A DNA stretch of 17,327 nucleotides from Opitutia bacterium UBA4506 (GCA_002388665.1 DGMY01000034.1:1-17327), one strand, 5' to 3'. Shown: positions 5,773 to 13,516, counted from the first letter of the stretch. The notes: generated from the letters alone by a model not told the origin. A program made the numbers and translations.

Positions 5773-6897
5773 TTAAGATTCCCCGATCCGACCGCAGGCC
5801 TCGCGAACCATGCTCTCAATCTCTTTCTCCTGGCGGTGGATCGATTGGGCGAGTGCCACCTGTGTGCGGCAGCGATCGAGATTGTGGCCCTGGCGGTGGA
5901 TTTTGAAATAGGTGTCGCCTTCGAGGAAATCAGTCAGGAAACGAATGCCGCACTCCAGTGTCAGTAGGCTCGCGCCCGGAGCCAAACTGGCCTTCTCATT
6001 CTCGTTGAGGAACCTTCCCGCGGTACTCAAGTACCCGCTTAAAATTGCCTCCATCATCGGCAGTAGCATGTGGACCTTTCGCGCGTCGGGCTCGTCCTCA
6101 GCCGCCGAATTGGTTGCCGTGCGTACCATGTCGCTAAAATCGTAGAGAGCGCAGCCCGGCATCACGGTATCCAAATCGATCACACAGATTCCCTCTCCCG
6201 AAAAGTCGTCAATCATGACATTGTTGAGCTTCGTGTCATTGTGGGTGACTCGTTCGGAAATGGCGCCTGAGTCCAATTGGTCCACGATGTAGGAGAGACG
6301 GGAATATTGACTCTCGTAGAATTCGATCTCCTCTTTCGCCTCTGAGGCTCGATTGAGCGGATCCCTCTCGATCGCGCGGTTCAATGCGTCGAAGCGCTTT
6401 GGAGTATCATGAAAATGAGGAATCGTTTCGTGGAGTCGAGCGCCGCCCAAAGTCGAGGCGAGTCGCTGGAAGTCGCCGAAAGCGGACGCCGCTGACCGGG
6501 CCTGAGCGACGCTTTCTATTTTGTCGTAGGTGCGGGCGCGCTCGATGAAGAGGTAGGTGCGCCAGTACTCCCCGTCGGCATCGACGGCATAGGATTCACC
6601 TGTTTTTGCTGGGACGAGGGTCAGCGACCGGCGCAGGGACTCGGGGTTGGCCCGTTCTTTGAGCAGGGCTTGGTTGTGGGCAGTGACTCGCTGGATGTTG
6701 TCCATGAGCTCGACTGGCTTCTGGAACACCCGTGAATTGATCCGCTGGTGAATGTAGCGAAGTCGATGCCCCGCCTGATCGTACTCAGCGCAGAACGTGT
6801 CATTGATATGGCCACTACCATACGGGTAGGCGTGGACGAAGTCTGCTCGCATATCGAACAGATCTGTGATGGTTGAGAAGTCTGTTGCTTGGTCCAT
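5773..6897 (-). CDS. NahK-like sugar 1-kinase (aminoglycoside phosphotransferase fold)
   Basis: A 374-residue protein of the protein-kinase-like APH fold. The nucleotide loop region is GSGHINDTF (27-35). The catalytic loop is THNDTKLNN, with catalytic D221 and N226, and the metal-binding segment is VIDLDT, with D241 and D243, followed by VMPGCALYDFSDMVR. The HxDTKxxN / IDLDTxMPG combination is characteristic of N-acetylhexosamine 1-kinases (NahK) and their relatives, which phosphorylate the anomeric position of GlcNAc or GalNAc. Older databases call some of these 'mucin desulfatase'. Exact substrate is unknown. The ATG at 6897 is supported by GGAGGTGA, 8 nt upstream; a longer frame to 6990 adds a non-conserved stretch across the operator. 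It is divergent from the oxidoreductase and shares its control region. Confidence 0.85.
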   Translation of the reverse strand: MDQATDFSTITDLFDMRADFVHAYPYGSGHINDTFCAEYDQAGHRLRYIHQRINSRVFQKPVELMDNIQRVTAHNQALLKERANPESLRRSLTLVPAKTGESYAVDADGEYWRTYLFIERARTYDKIESVAQARSAASAFGDFQRLASTLGGARLHETIPHFHDTPKRFDALNRAIERDPLNRASEAKEEIEFYESQYSRLSYIVDQLDSGAISERVTHNDTKLNNVMIDDFSGEGICVIDLDTVMPGCALYDFSDMVRTATNSAAEDEPDARKVHMLLPMMEAILSGYLSTAGRFLNENEKASLAPGASLLTLECGIRFLTDFLEGDTYFKIHRQGHNLDRCRTQVALAQSIHRQEKEIESMVREACGRIGES

Positions 6898-6974
6898 TCC
6901 GATAGTCACCTCCGATTCGATCCGGGGGAGAACTCCTACTGTCTCGACAAAGGAGCAGAACTTCAAGGAAATGT

Positions 6975-6986
6975 GTAAACATTTAC
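6975..6986. promoter_or_regulatory. LacI/GalR-type operator
   Basis: GTAAACATTTAC is a GTAAA/TTTAC inverted repeat with a CA centre. It closely matches the TGTAAACGTTTACA-type operators used by LacI/GalR-family repressors and lies in the 132-bp gap between the divergent kinase and oxidoreductase genes. A LacI-family gene is third in this locus (8179-9195). That regulator is the obvious candidate binder, acting on both promoters. The only perfect half-sites are the five central base pairs on each side; one outer position mismatches. Confidence 0.7.
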
Positions 6987-6994
6987 GCAAGTTC

Positions 6995-7022
6995 TTGACC
7001 GGAGGAGTTCACTGGATATTCA
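6995..7022 (+). promoter_or_regulatory. Possible sigma-70 promoter for the oxidoreductase gene
   Basis: TTGACC (6995-7000) and TATTCA (7017-7022) are separated by 16 bp. The -35 is 5/6 to consensus and the -10 is 4/6. The start codon at 7030 would lie only about 7 bases after the -10, implying a very short or leaderless mRNA, consistent with the lack of a close Shine-Dalgarno sequence (GGAGGAG at 7001-7007 is too far). The LacI-type operator at 6975-6986 lies just upstream of the -35, so repression would be by upstream binding or looping. Weak evidence. Confidence 0.3.
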
Positions 7023-7029
7023 TCGAGTC

Positions 7030-8142
7030 ATGAAACTAGGAGTGATTGGTTTTGGGCAGCGTCTCAGCCATATGGTCAATTTATGCATGCGCGAAATTGA
7101 GCCCGACCTTTCGGTTGTAGCGGCCATCGATCCCGACGAGGAGAAGGTGCGTTCATTGCTTCCGGAAAAGGAGAGAGGCACGGTTTCGTTCGTGAGCTCG
7201 GTCGCGGAGCTGGTTGCTGCGGGGGTGGATGCGATTGCGGTTGGTACCCGCTGTAATCTGCACGCGGGCTACGCGATGCAGGTGGCGGAGACAGGGCTTC
7301 CGCTCTTTCTCGAGAAACCGATTGCGACGACGATGGAGGATGCCTTGGCGCTGGAGAAGGCATTCAAGCATACCAAGACACAGACTGTGGTGAGTTTTCC
7401 ATTACGGGTCACTCCGTTGTGCGAACGCGTGAAGCAGTTGTTGGACAGTGGGATGATCGGGACACCGCGGCACGTTACTGCGATGAATTACGTCCCCTAT
7501 GGCGATGTCTATTTCAATTCGTGGTACCGGGACTACAGCGTTACCGGTGGGCTCTTTTTACAGAAAGCGACGCATGATTTTGATTATCTGGCTTATTGTG
7601 TTGGGCATCCGATTGTTCGGGTCGTTGCGATGAAATCATGCGGGAAAGTCTTCCGCGACAAGAGCTTCTCGAGCGGAGAGGAGAATGCGGACTGTGGGTT
7701 TTACGAGAACATCGGCACACCCGAAACTGGGATGAACGAGGACTCGTCGACTGCGCTGCTGGAATTTGCGAACGGCACCCAGGGCGTCTACACGCAGGTA
7801 TTTTATTCGAAGCAAGGGGCGGCGACTCGGGGAGCGACCTTCTCCGGATATCAAGGCACTTTGGAGTTCGATTGGTGTAAAGATCGGGCCAAACTGGTTC
7901 ATCATTTTAAGCCGTTCGAGGACGAGTATAAAGTCGCGGGCAACCTGCACCACCACGGCGGTGACGGCCAACTCGCGAAAAACTTCCTGGAAGTCGTTCG
8001 GGGTGAGAGAGAATCGATTTCCACAATTTGGGATGGCCTTCGGAGCGTCTACGCCTGTCTTGCTGCCAAAGAGAGTTCGGAGACCGGGCAGTTCTGCAAC
8101 GTGCGCCAGTTGTCCGAGCGAGCATCAACCGCTTCGGATTGA
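7030..8142 (+). CDS. Gfo/Idh/MocA-family NAD(P)-dependent oxidoreductase
   Basis: A 370-residue enzyme with an N-terminal Rossmann fold starting MKLGVIGFGQR (GxGxR variant of the dinucleotide loop) and an acidic end to the second strand at AAIDPDEE. The family signature EKPIA has its catalytic-region lysine at 96. The substrate domain carries K179-A-T-H182-D-F-D185, the family's usual catalytic His region. Members oxidise or reduce sugars, inositols and N-acetylated amino sugars such as glycosidic or 2-keto intermediates; the sequence does not single one out. The gene is divergent from the NahK-like kinase and is followed 36 bp later by the LacI regulator, so it probably belongs to one carbohydrate locus. 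The C-terminal 25 residues are polar and probably variable. Confidence 0.88.
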   Translation: MKLGVIGFGQRLSHMVNLCMREIEPDLSVVAAIDPDEEKVRSLLPEKERGTVSFVSSVAELVAAGVDAIAVGTRCNLHAGYAMQVAETGLPLFLEKPIATTMEDALALEKAFKHTKTQTVVSFPLRVTPLCERVKQLLDSGMIGTPRHVTAMNYVPYGDVYFNSWYRDYSVTGGLFLQKATHDFDYLAYCVGHPIVRVVAMKSCGKVFRDKSFSSGEENADCGFYENIGTPETGMNEDSSTALLEFANGTQGVYTQVFYSKQGAATRGATFSGYQGTLEFDWCKDRAKLVHHFKPFEDEYKVAGNLHHHGGDGQLAKNFLEVVRGERESISTIWDGLRSVYACLAAKESSETGQFCNVRQLSERASTASD

Positions 8143-8178
8143 CGGGCTGGTCGCTGCCATTGGCGGGGGATCGATCTC

Positions 8179-9195
8179 ATGGGGCTGGGTATCATTGAGT
8201 TCTCAAAACGAATCGGGGTTTCGACCGCGACCGTTTCCCGTGCCTTCTCCGGTCGTGGGAGGATTAGTGAAAAGACTCAAAAGCGTGTCCTGCTAGAGGC
8301 GCGAAGATTGGGATTCACGCCGAATGTGCACGCGAGTCGATTGAACTCCAAGCGAACGGGTCAGATCGGTCTCTGCTATGGTCTCTCGGATGACACCATC
8401 TTTGACTACTACAACATGGAGTTGGCTCAGGAGATCGCGAAAGTCGCAGAGAGCAAAAATCTGACGGTGAATCTGGAGCTCAGCAGCAGAGGTGCAAAAG
8501 GAAATGAGCGGTTGGGACGGTTGAGCCGCGGTGCGGGGCTCGACGGGATCATTCTTGTTGTTGAAGGGCGGGCGAATGGAGTCGGTCTGTTGCAGTCGAT
8601 TGAGGGTTGTCCTGTGGTTGTCGTTACGAATCGCTCTTGGAAACGGATCGGGGAGGAAACCGTTATCGAATTGGACTTAATGAGTGGGATTGCGGAGGCC
8701 GTTCGGGATCTCGTCGCCAAGGGTCATGAGCGGATTGGATTCATCGGAGGGGTTGAGATCACAGGTAAGCGCAAAAAGTTTCAACGGGTATTGCTTGAGA
8801 ACAGTTTGGAGGTCGATGACCGTTGGATCGTGGAGGACGCTGTGAGTTTTTCAGATGGCCAAAAGGCACTGGGGAAAATTGCGGGACAGGGACCGACTGC
8901 CGTCTTTTGTACGACGGATGTTTTGGCGATGGGAGCGCTGAATGAGGCACATTTGCGGGGGATGGCTGTTCCTGGGGATCTATCCATCGTGGGGATGGAT
9001 AACTTGGCATTTACAGCGTATACGACGCCGTCCCTGTCCACGATTGGAATTCCACGGGAGAGAATAGCCGTTGCCGCGGTCGAGAGCCTCGAAGCGAAGT
9101 TCAAGGGCGAGGGGAGTCCGCCCACTGGATTTGCTGCGAGGCAAGTAATCGGTAGCTATTACGTGCCAAGGGCCTCGGTTGGCTCGCTTCGCTGA
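8179..9195 (+). CDS. LacI/GalR-family transcriptional regulator
   Basis: A 338-residue regulator. The N-terminal helix-turn-helix runs from about residue 4 to 23 (IIEFSKRIGVSTATVSRAFSG), followed by GRISEKTQKRV and the hinge region NVHASRLNSKRTGQIGL. The periplasmic-binding-protein-like effector domain includes a glycine-rich 'GHERIGFIGG' strand turn, CTTDVLAMGA and the family ending VGMDNLAFTAYTTPSLSTIG. LacI proteins bind palindromic operators and release or tighten on a sugar or sugar phosphate. The operator at 6975-6986 is its likely target, controlling both the kinase and its own operon. GGGGGA lies about 9 nt before the ATG as a ribosome binding site. It is probably co-transcribed with the oxidoreductase. 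Effector unknown. Confidence 0.93.
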   Translation: MGLGIIEFSKRIGVSTATVSRAFSGRGRISEKTQKRVLLEARRLGFTPNVHASRLNSKRTGQIGLCYGLSDDTIFDYYNMELAQEIAKVAESKNLTVNLELSSRGAKGNERLGRLSRGAGLDGIILVVEGRANGVGLLQSIEGCPVVVVTNRSWKRIGEETVIELDLMSGIAEAVRDLVAKGHERIGFIGGVEITGKRKKFQRVLLENSLEVDDRWIVEDAVSFSDGQKALGKIAGQGPTAVFCTTDVLAMGALNEAHLRGMAVPGDLSIVGMDNLAFTAYTTPSLSTIGIPRERIAVAAVESLEAKFKGEGSPPTGFAARQVIGSYYVPRASVGSLR

Positions 9196-9223
9196 TCGGC
9201 AGCCTGTAGCCGGGACTCTCTGG

Positions 9224-9272
9224 AATCGTAGAGGTGGCGAAATCGAGAGGCTCCGCCGATTGGATTTTTTTT
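9224..9272 (+). terminator. Probable intrinsic terminator after the LacI gene
   Basis: A run of eight T (9265-9272) lies about 70 bp after the LacI stop codon. Just before it, GGCG (9236-9239) and CGCC (9254-9257) pair, and the flanking AATC (9224-9227) and GATT (9258-9261) can extend the stem past a bulge. The stem is imperfect, but a long T-run directly after a GC-rich helix is a good termination signal for the oxidoreductase-lacI transcript. The upstream stretch includes another TGTAGCCGG copy. Confidence 0.45.
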
Positions 9273-9335
9273 AATAGCGCTGATCGGTGATCTCAAGGGA
9301 GGTCCTTCATGGGAAGCCGCGTCTCGGGAATCCCT

Positions 9336-9364
9336 TTGACAGCTCTCTCTTAGGAGCCTTTGCT
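9336..9364 (+). promoter_or_regulatory. Possible promoter for the SHOCT gene pair
   Basis: TTGACA at 9336-9341 is a perfect -35 hexamer. At 17-bp spacing the -10 would be TTTGCT (9359-9364), only 3/6 to consensus. It lies about 26 bp before the start codon at 9391, a sensible distance. The weak -10 keeps confidence low. Confidence 0.3.
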
Positions 9365-9390
9365 CTAAATCTACCCTGGGATTCGGCTAC

Positions 9391-9981
9391 ATGAAATTGA
9401 TTCAAAATAAGCGATTTGGTCCAAAGAGAACCTTTGAACTGAAGAATGGAAAGATTCACTTTCGGTACGAATCGTTATCCGTCCGGAAAGAGTGGTTCGT
9501 GAACGTATTGGACCTGGATTCTTCGCGAAGTGATAATCGCTACCGGCCGGTAGGGACATGGTGTTTCACTGGTGTTTTTGTCGTTCTATTGGTCCTGACC
9601 CTCGCGGGCGTGACGCTTGCGGATGAGAACAGTGGCCTATTCCTTGCATCGTCGATCTTCCTCGTAGTATCTCCGATTGCGATCGTCCTCGGGACTGTTA
9701 AGGGGCTGAAGGAATCTTCTCACTGGGTGATCCTAAACTACCGGAACGGTAGTCCTGCCTTGCACTTGTATCCGAAGAATCCGAGTAAAGACCAACTCGA
9801 GCAGTTCATTGGGGAAGTGTTTCGTGAAAGGGAACTGAGTTCCGGATCGGGCGGCGAGATTTTGCGTGCGATCGAGTCGTTGAGTTCAGCTGGTCTGCTG
9901 AACGAAAAGGAATATCGGGATCTGCAATTTAGAGCTGCCAGTCATGCTGACCTCGGCCGTTCCAACGGCGATGAGAGATAG
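9391..9981 (+). CDS. Two-TM protein with C-terminal SHOCT-like motif
   Basis: A 196-residue protein of unknown function. Residues 10-45 look like beta-strands (RTFELKNGKIHFRYE). Two hydrophobic segments follow at about 56-76 and 83-105. A further strand-rich stretch (HWVILNYRNGSPALHLYP, 111-128) and a helix come next. The pattern could be a bacterial PH-like domain split by a membrane hairpin, but that is a guess. The C-terminus (about 154-184) carries EILRAIESLSSAGLLNEKEY, which matches the SHOCT motif (Leu-rich helix, aGxlxxeEy, helix). The next gene, 31 bp on, has a clear SHOCT motif at its N-terminus, so the two are probably co-transcribed and may interact. No catalytic residue is evident and no Shine-Dalgarno sequence is clear. 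Confidence 0.75.
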   Translation: MKLIQNKRFGPKRTFELKNGKIHFRYESLSVRKEWFVNVLDLDSSRSDNRYRPVGTWCFTGVFVVLLVLTLAGVTLADENSGLFLASSIFLVVSPIAIVLGTVKGLKESSHWVILNYRNGSPALHLYPKNPSKDQLEQFIGEVFRERELSSGSGGEILRAIESLSSAGLLNEKEYRDLQFRAASHADLGRSNGDER

Positions 9982-10012
9982 TCTCCAACCCTAAACCCAA
10001 ACCTACCAGACA

Positions 10013-10327
10013 ATGAGTATTTCAGATGAACTAACGAAACTATCGAAACTGCGGGATAGCGGTGTCTTGAGCCCTGAGGAGTTCGAGCAGGCGAAAAAGA
10101 AAGTGTTGGATGGCGGGCAAAGCAAGTCACCTCCGCATCAATCGAATAGAACGAATAGCTACCAGTTTGAGGATCGGAGTGAAAATTCCGTAGGTAAGGC
10201 TGCGAACCGCTACGTTTCGCTTCAAATCGTTATGGCGGTGATCGGATTGATTGTCTTCCTCCTTTTCTTCGCACCGATGATGTGTAGCTCTCAGGGCCCT
10301 GGCCTTCCCAGAGGTTTCCCCCGGTAA
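10013..10327 (+). CDS. Small SHOCT-domain single-TM protein
   Basis: A 104-residue protein. Residues 4-33 form a textbook SHOCT motif: SDELTKLSKLRDSGVLSPEE then FEQAKKKVL. A polar linker (34-68) leads to one TM segment (about 69-91, VSLQIVMAVIGLIVFLLFF), and a short Gly/Pro tail PGLPRGFPR ends it. SHOCT is a short oligomerisation or membrane-associated motif found at protein ends; the function is unknown. The SHOCT motif is N-terminal here and C-terminal in the preceding protein, 31 bp upstream. The stop at 10327 is followed by a strong plus-strand terminator hairpin at 10394. Start is the first ATG; no clear ribosome binding site is seen. Confidence 0.78.
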   Translation: MSISDELTKLSKLRDSGVLSPEEFEQAKKKVLDGGQSKSPPHQSNRTNSYQFEDRSENSVGKAANRYVSLQIVMAVIGLIVFLLFFAPMMCSSQGPGLPRGFPR

Positions 10328-10393
10328 CGGGGTGAGCCATTCCTCGCGAACTGGGGGCGGTGACCGGTCCTACAATTCAGGCCGGTTTTCTGT

Positions 10394-10426
10394 CCTTCCG
10401 GATCGGGCGCCGATCAAGGAAGGTTT
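10394..10426 (+). terminator. Strong hairpin with T-tract between convergent genes
   Basis: CCTTCC (10394-10399) and GGAAGG (10418-10423) enclose GATCGG (10401-10406), GCG, CCGATC (10410-10415). The two 6-bp helices stack with a small G/AA internal loop. Four T follow on the plus strand (GGAAGGTTTTG), so it should terminate the SHOCT-gene transcript. It overlaps the stop codon of the convergent minus-strand coiled-coil gene. On that strand the same stem forms without a T-run. A weaker ACCGG/CCGGT hairpin lies just upstream (10363-10386). Confidence 0.6.
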
Positions 10427-11907
10427 TGTAATTGTGCACGGCTGAAATCTTTCCCGAAGCTGATGCGTCCGCCCGTTTTGACGGGTTCGGCCATCCAGGC
10501 TTCGCCGGAGCCGGTGACGATTCCGAGGAAGTCCCCAGTACGGGTGAAGGCGATGTTTCCAGCGGAAGGGGAAAACTCTCCGAACAGGGAGGAAAATACG
10601 CGGCTGTCGATTTCGAGATGACCGGGATTCTTCGAGTCGATCCGGAAGCTACTCTCCCCGTAGCGAGAGTCGGGAAGGTCGACGACGACCATATCTTCGA
10701 AACGGAAGGGTTTGTCGGTTGAGGTAAAGGTCTTGGTTTGGAGGCGCTCGACAATCTCTTCGGAGAGGGGAAGGAACAGCAGGGATCGATCCTGTTGAAG
10801 GACCCCAAATTGCGGGACGCGGAAACGGGCGTCATTGGCCTGTAGGTAGACATCGAGAGAGTTGATGAACTTGCGGCGGTCGGCGTCGGCGAACGGAGTT
10901 TGAGAAATGTGAATCCAGAGAAAAGGGCGCCCGTTGATCCGAGTGAGTGCGGTTTCGACAGTCTCCTCAAATTCCTTGTCGCCAAAGAGTCCCGAGCGGG
11001 TACCTGTAAACTGAATTTCGACTCGATTCGAGCTTACCTCTTGATAGATCTCATTGGTCGTCATGGGGCGGAGGTTTTGGACCTCCTTGGTGATTTCGCT
11101 GGAAGCCTCTGCGAGGCGGCTTACGCCTTCGGTGAGCGTTTCGGTTTGCTTGCGAAGTTGCTCTTTCTCCTGCCGCTCGACGGAAATCGTTTGTTGGGCA
11201 GTTTCCAAGGTTGTGGAGAGCAGTTCTTTTTCGCGCTCCGCGGTGGCAACCTCGTTGGCGAGCCGTCGTCGCTCGGTCTCGATTTCGCTTTGACGGCGTT
11301 CGGCCTCGGCGAGCTTACGGCTGCGATCTGATAGCTCGGCCTCGAGTCGGGCCAGTGTCTCGTTTCTCTTTTGTAGTTCTTCGGCACTGACATTTGCCTG
11401 CGAGGAGAGCTTTTCGACCGTGGCGGCTAGAGTGGCTGCTTTTGCCGCGGCCTCCTGTTGCTCGGCTGCGATGCGATCCCGTTCGGCCTCGAGCGCGGCG
11501 GCCTGTTCTTCGGTGGCTTCTCTTTCGCGGGCAGCGCGCTCTGCTTCGGCGCGAGCCTCGGCGAGTAATTCCTCCCGTTCGGCGAGCATCTTCTCGCGCT
11601 CGGCAATGGCCTGTTCCTTCTCTTTGAGTTCTTCGCTCAGTTCACTGCGATTGGACTCAAGGGCATCCCGTTGCGCCATGGCCTCTTCGAGTTCTTGGCG
11701 CAGTTGATCTTGGGACGATTGCTCGGCAGCCAGCGCGGTTGCGAGAAGATCCATTATTGCATCATCTTGCTCGGGCTCGGTGGTCTTGGACACTACAACC
11801 AATTCCTCGTCCGTAGTGATCGGTTGTCCGGAATCCTCAAAATTGGCCAAGCCGAGGAGGCTTAGGAGGAGAAAGTCGCAGACGACGAGTAGGAGACTCC
11901 GATTCAT
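10414..11907 (-). CDS. N-terminal TM, long coiled-coil protein (stator-like partner)
   Basis: A 497-residue protein. Residues 1-4 are MNRS, then a single hydrophobic segment LLLVVCDFLLLSLLGLANF (5-23) with an Asp at position 11 inside it. Residues about 54-280 are an Ala/Glu/Arg/Leu-rich coiled coil of roughly 225 residues. The C-terminal domain (about 285-497) is globular, with mixed strands and helices. A late stretch SAGNIAFTRTGDFLGIVTGS (448-467) resembles the end of trypsin-like or PDZ-linked peptidases but without the catalytic GDSGGP; this is only a resemblance. No signal peptidase site is apparent, so the TM would anchor it with the coil in the periplasm. A TM Asp is typical of MotB, ExbD and TolR, which pair with MotA/ExbB/TolQ. 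Such a protein lies 34 bp upstream. Function unknown. Confidence 0.8.
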   Translation of the reverse strand: MNRSLLLVVCDFLLLSLLGLANFEDSGQPITTDEELVVVSKTTEPEQDDAIMDLLATALAAEQSSQDQLRQELEEAMAQRDALESNRSELSEELKEKEQAIAEREKMLAEREELLAEARAEAERAAREREATEEQAAALEAERDRIAAEQQEAAAKAATLAATVEKLSSQANVSAEELQKRNETLARLEAELSDRSRKLAEAERRQSEIETERRRLANEVATAEREKELLSTTLETAQQTISVERQEKEQLRKQTETLTEGVSRLAEASSEITKEVQNLRPMTTNEIYQEVSSNRVEIQFTGTRSGLFGDKEFEETVETALTRINGRPFLWIHISQTPFADADRRKFINSLDVYLQANDARFRVPQFGVLQQDRSLLFLPLSEEIVERLQTKTFTSTDKPFRFEDMVVVDLPDSRYGESSFRIDSKNPGHLEIDSRVFSSLFGEFSPSAGNIAFTRTGDFLGIVTGSGEAWMAEPVKTGGRISFGKDFSRAQLQNLP

Positions 11908-11941
11908 AGTGAAAGCAAAAGTTAGCGAGGTTCTGCTCGAA

Positions 11942-13516
11942 TCAGCCTTGGTGCTGGGCCGACAGAATCAAGCGTCTCTTCAGCGGACGGAGGTGGAAGA
12001 TTTTAAAGAAGGAAACAAAGAGAATTCCAAAAAGAGTGGATGCGTAGGCAGCCATCAGGCTGGCTTCGACGACGCCGACGGCCAGGAGGATGAGGGAGGC
12101 CACGGTTCCACCCAGACCGAGATAAAGACCGCTGTCGAAGAGGTTTTCCTCATTGTCGAGGAGTCGCAGTTTCGTCTCTTCGGACACCCGTTGGCGACGG
12201 ATCTCTGACAGTTTGACCAGACAGAAAACATAGAGACCCAGCTGGAGAACCAGAAAGATAGAAAGGATCAGCAGGGTGACCGAGTCGATGGTGATCGAGT
12301 TCATCATAGAGTTGGCAGTAGAAGGATTCGTGAGCGATGCGAATGAAATGGAGGGCGAACCACTGCGGATCGGCGGCGCCTGTTGTTGCAATAGTGCTGG
12401 TTCGAGTAGGAAAAGTAGGGTTGCCGTTAAAATCGAGGCTAGAATACCTTTGCGGATCAGGTCCTGAAACAACCGGGGTTCTTCGAGGTCGCGGTCTCTG
12501 GGGTTGGGCAACAGACCTGAGAGCGCTTTGACCAAGCAGAAGAAGGCGAGGAGAAAGAGGGAAACGCGGGCGAGAAGTGCGAAGTGGGGAGTTCGATACG
12601 CGAGAAGAACCGGTTGATCGAATGGTTCGATAATCGCGGAGGCTGGGATCACACCGTCTTCGCGTATCGGTAGCTCAGTGTCGAGGAGAAGCTCCACCGC
12701 TCCGGGACCGTCTGCCGAAGCCGCGGTGAGGTCCTCCAGGCCTGTTGATGGGAACGTGCGAAGGTACTCGTAAATGGCGTCAGGCTCGGCGCCGGATAAG
12801 ACTAGATTGATGAGAAAGGTCCTGGCGCCCGGCGATGTTCGGGAGGCATAGCTGGCCAGAGAGAGGAAATCGTCGGGGGTCTCGAAGGCTGTGAAAAATT
12901 GAGCGAGCGCGCCGAACGGAGACAGGGATCCCCACACGGAAATTTCAGTGGTGAAGGTGTCCCACTTTTGCTGGTCACGCGGATTGGGAGAATTGGACCA
13001 GGAGACTACCTCTGACAGGAACTGGGGTTGAAAACTGCGCTCTGCGGCAAAGTAGGTCGTGAGGATCGCGCCAATTCGAGAAGGGAGAATGGACAAACGT
13101 ACTTCAGGTGGAGAACCGGGAGAGGGTTCTGCGGGAATCTCCGCCCGGAGGCGACGAACACCCTCGAGGTCGGAGTCTCCCAGAAGACGGATCGCTTGAT
13201 CGCGTTTGGCAGAGGAGAGAAGCGGTTGAACGGCAGAGCCACTTTCTTCACCGTTCTCGAAGAGGCGATCCCATACTGGAAAGGTGTCACTCGGGTTCGA
13301 TTGTTGCGGGTCCCAATTATCGAGTAGAAACTGGGCAGCGACAGGATTCCCATCGACTTGATAGGAGTTCGCAACTTCTACCCGATCTCGATTTTCTTGG
13401 GCAGCGATCTCGACGACTGACGGATCAATGGCGAGAAAGTACGCAGGAATCAGGAAACCGCCCGCGCCCAAAAGGACGGCTAGCAGTAGCCAGATTAGTG
13501 TGCGCGTAGTTCGCAT
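11942..13516 (-). CDS. Six-TM protein with MotA/TolQ/ExbB-like C-terminus
   Basis: A 524-residue inner-membrane protein. TM1 is near 7-29, after MRTTR. A large domain (about 31-310), probably periplasmic, is followed by hydrophobic segments at about 311-336, 357-377, 411-436, 462-483 and 485-508. The last pair carries LYLGLGGTVASLILL with GLGGTV at 467-472, which matches the GLxGTV signature of TolQ/ExbB/MotA TM helices, and then YASTLFGILFV, matching the 'AL.TTA.GL' helix. It is thus a divergent member, with only about 30 residues between TM4 and TM5. ATG at 13516 is chosen because a basic start precedes TM1; a further ATG at 13573 would add 19 non-hydrophobic residues and has a weak GGAA ahead of it. 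Its stop is 34 bp before the coiled-coil gene's start. Confidence 0.78.
   Translation of the reverse strand: MRTTRTLIWLLLAVLLGAGGFLIPAYFLAIDPSVVEIAAQENRDRVEVANSYQVDGNPVAAQFLLDNWDPQQSNPSDTFPVWDRLFENGEESGSAVQPLLSSAKRDQAIRLLGDSDLEGVRRLRAEIPAEPSPGSPPEVRLSILPSRIGAILTTYFAAERSFQPQFLSEVVSWSNSPNPRDQQKWDTFTTEISVWGSLSPFGALAQFFTAFETPDDFLSLASYASRTSPGARTFLINLVLSGAEPDAIYEYLRTFPSTGLEDLTAASADGPGAVELLLDTELPIREDGVIPASAIIEPFDQPVLLAYRTPHFALLARVSLFLLAFFCLVKALSGLLPNPRDRDLEEPRLFQDLIRKGILASILTATLLFLLEPALLQQQAPPIRSGSPSISFASLTNPSTANSMMNSITIDSVTLLILSIFLVLQLGLYVFCLVKLSEIRRQRVSEETKLRLLDNEENLFDSGLYLGLGGTVASLILLAVGVVEASLMAAYASTLFGILFVSFFKIFHLRPLKRRLILSAQHQG

Noticed and set aside
6898..6990. Longer N-terminus for the NahK-like kinase
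   Set aside because: It would run across the divergent control region and the LacI operator, whereas ATG 6897 has an 8-base Shine-Dalgarno match at normal spacing.
10900..11865. Several long plus-strand frames opposite the coiled-coil gene
   Set aside because: Their length comes from the Ala/Glu/Arg-biased codons of the coiled coil on the other strand; no ribosome binding sites or domains are seen.
10414..13516. Zorya-type anti-phage system
   Set aside because: The channel-like and coiled-coil pair recalls ZorA/ZorB, but the coil is in the one-TM partner, there is no OmpA domain, and no ZorC/D/E-like gene is next to it.
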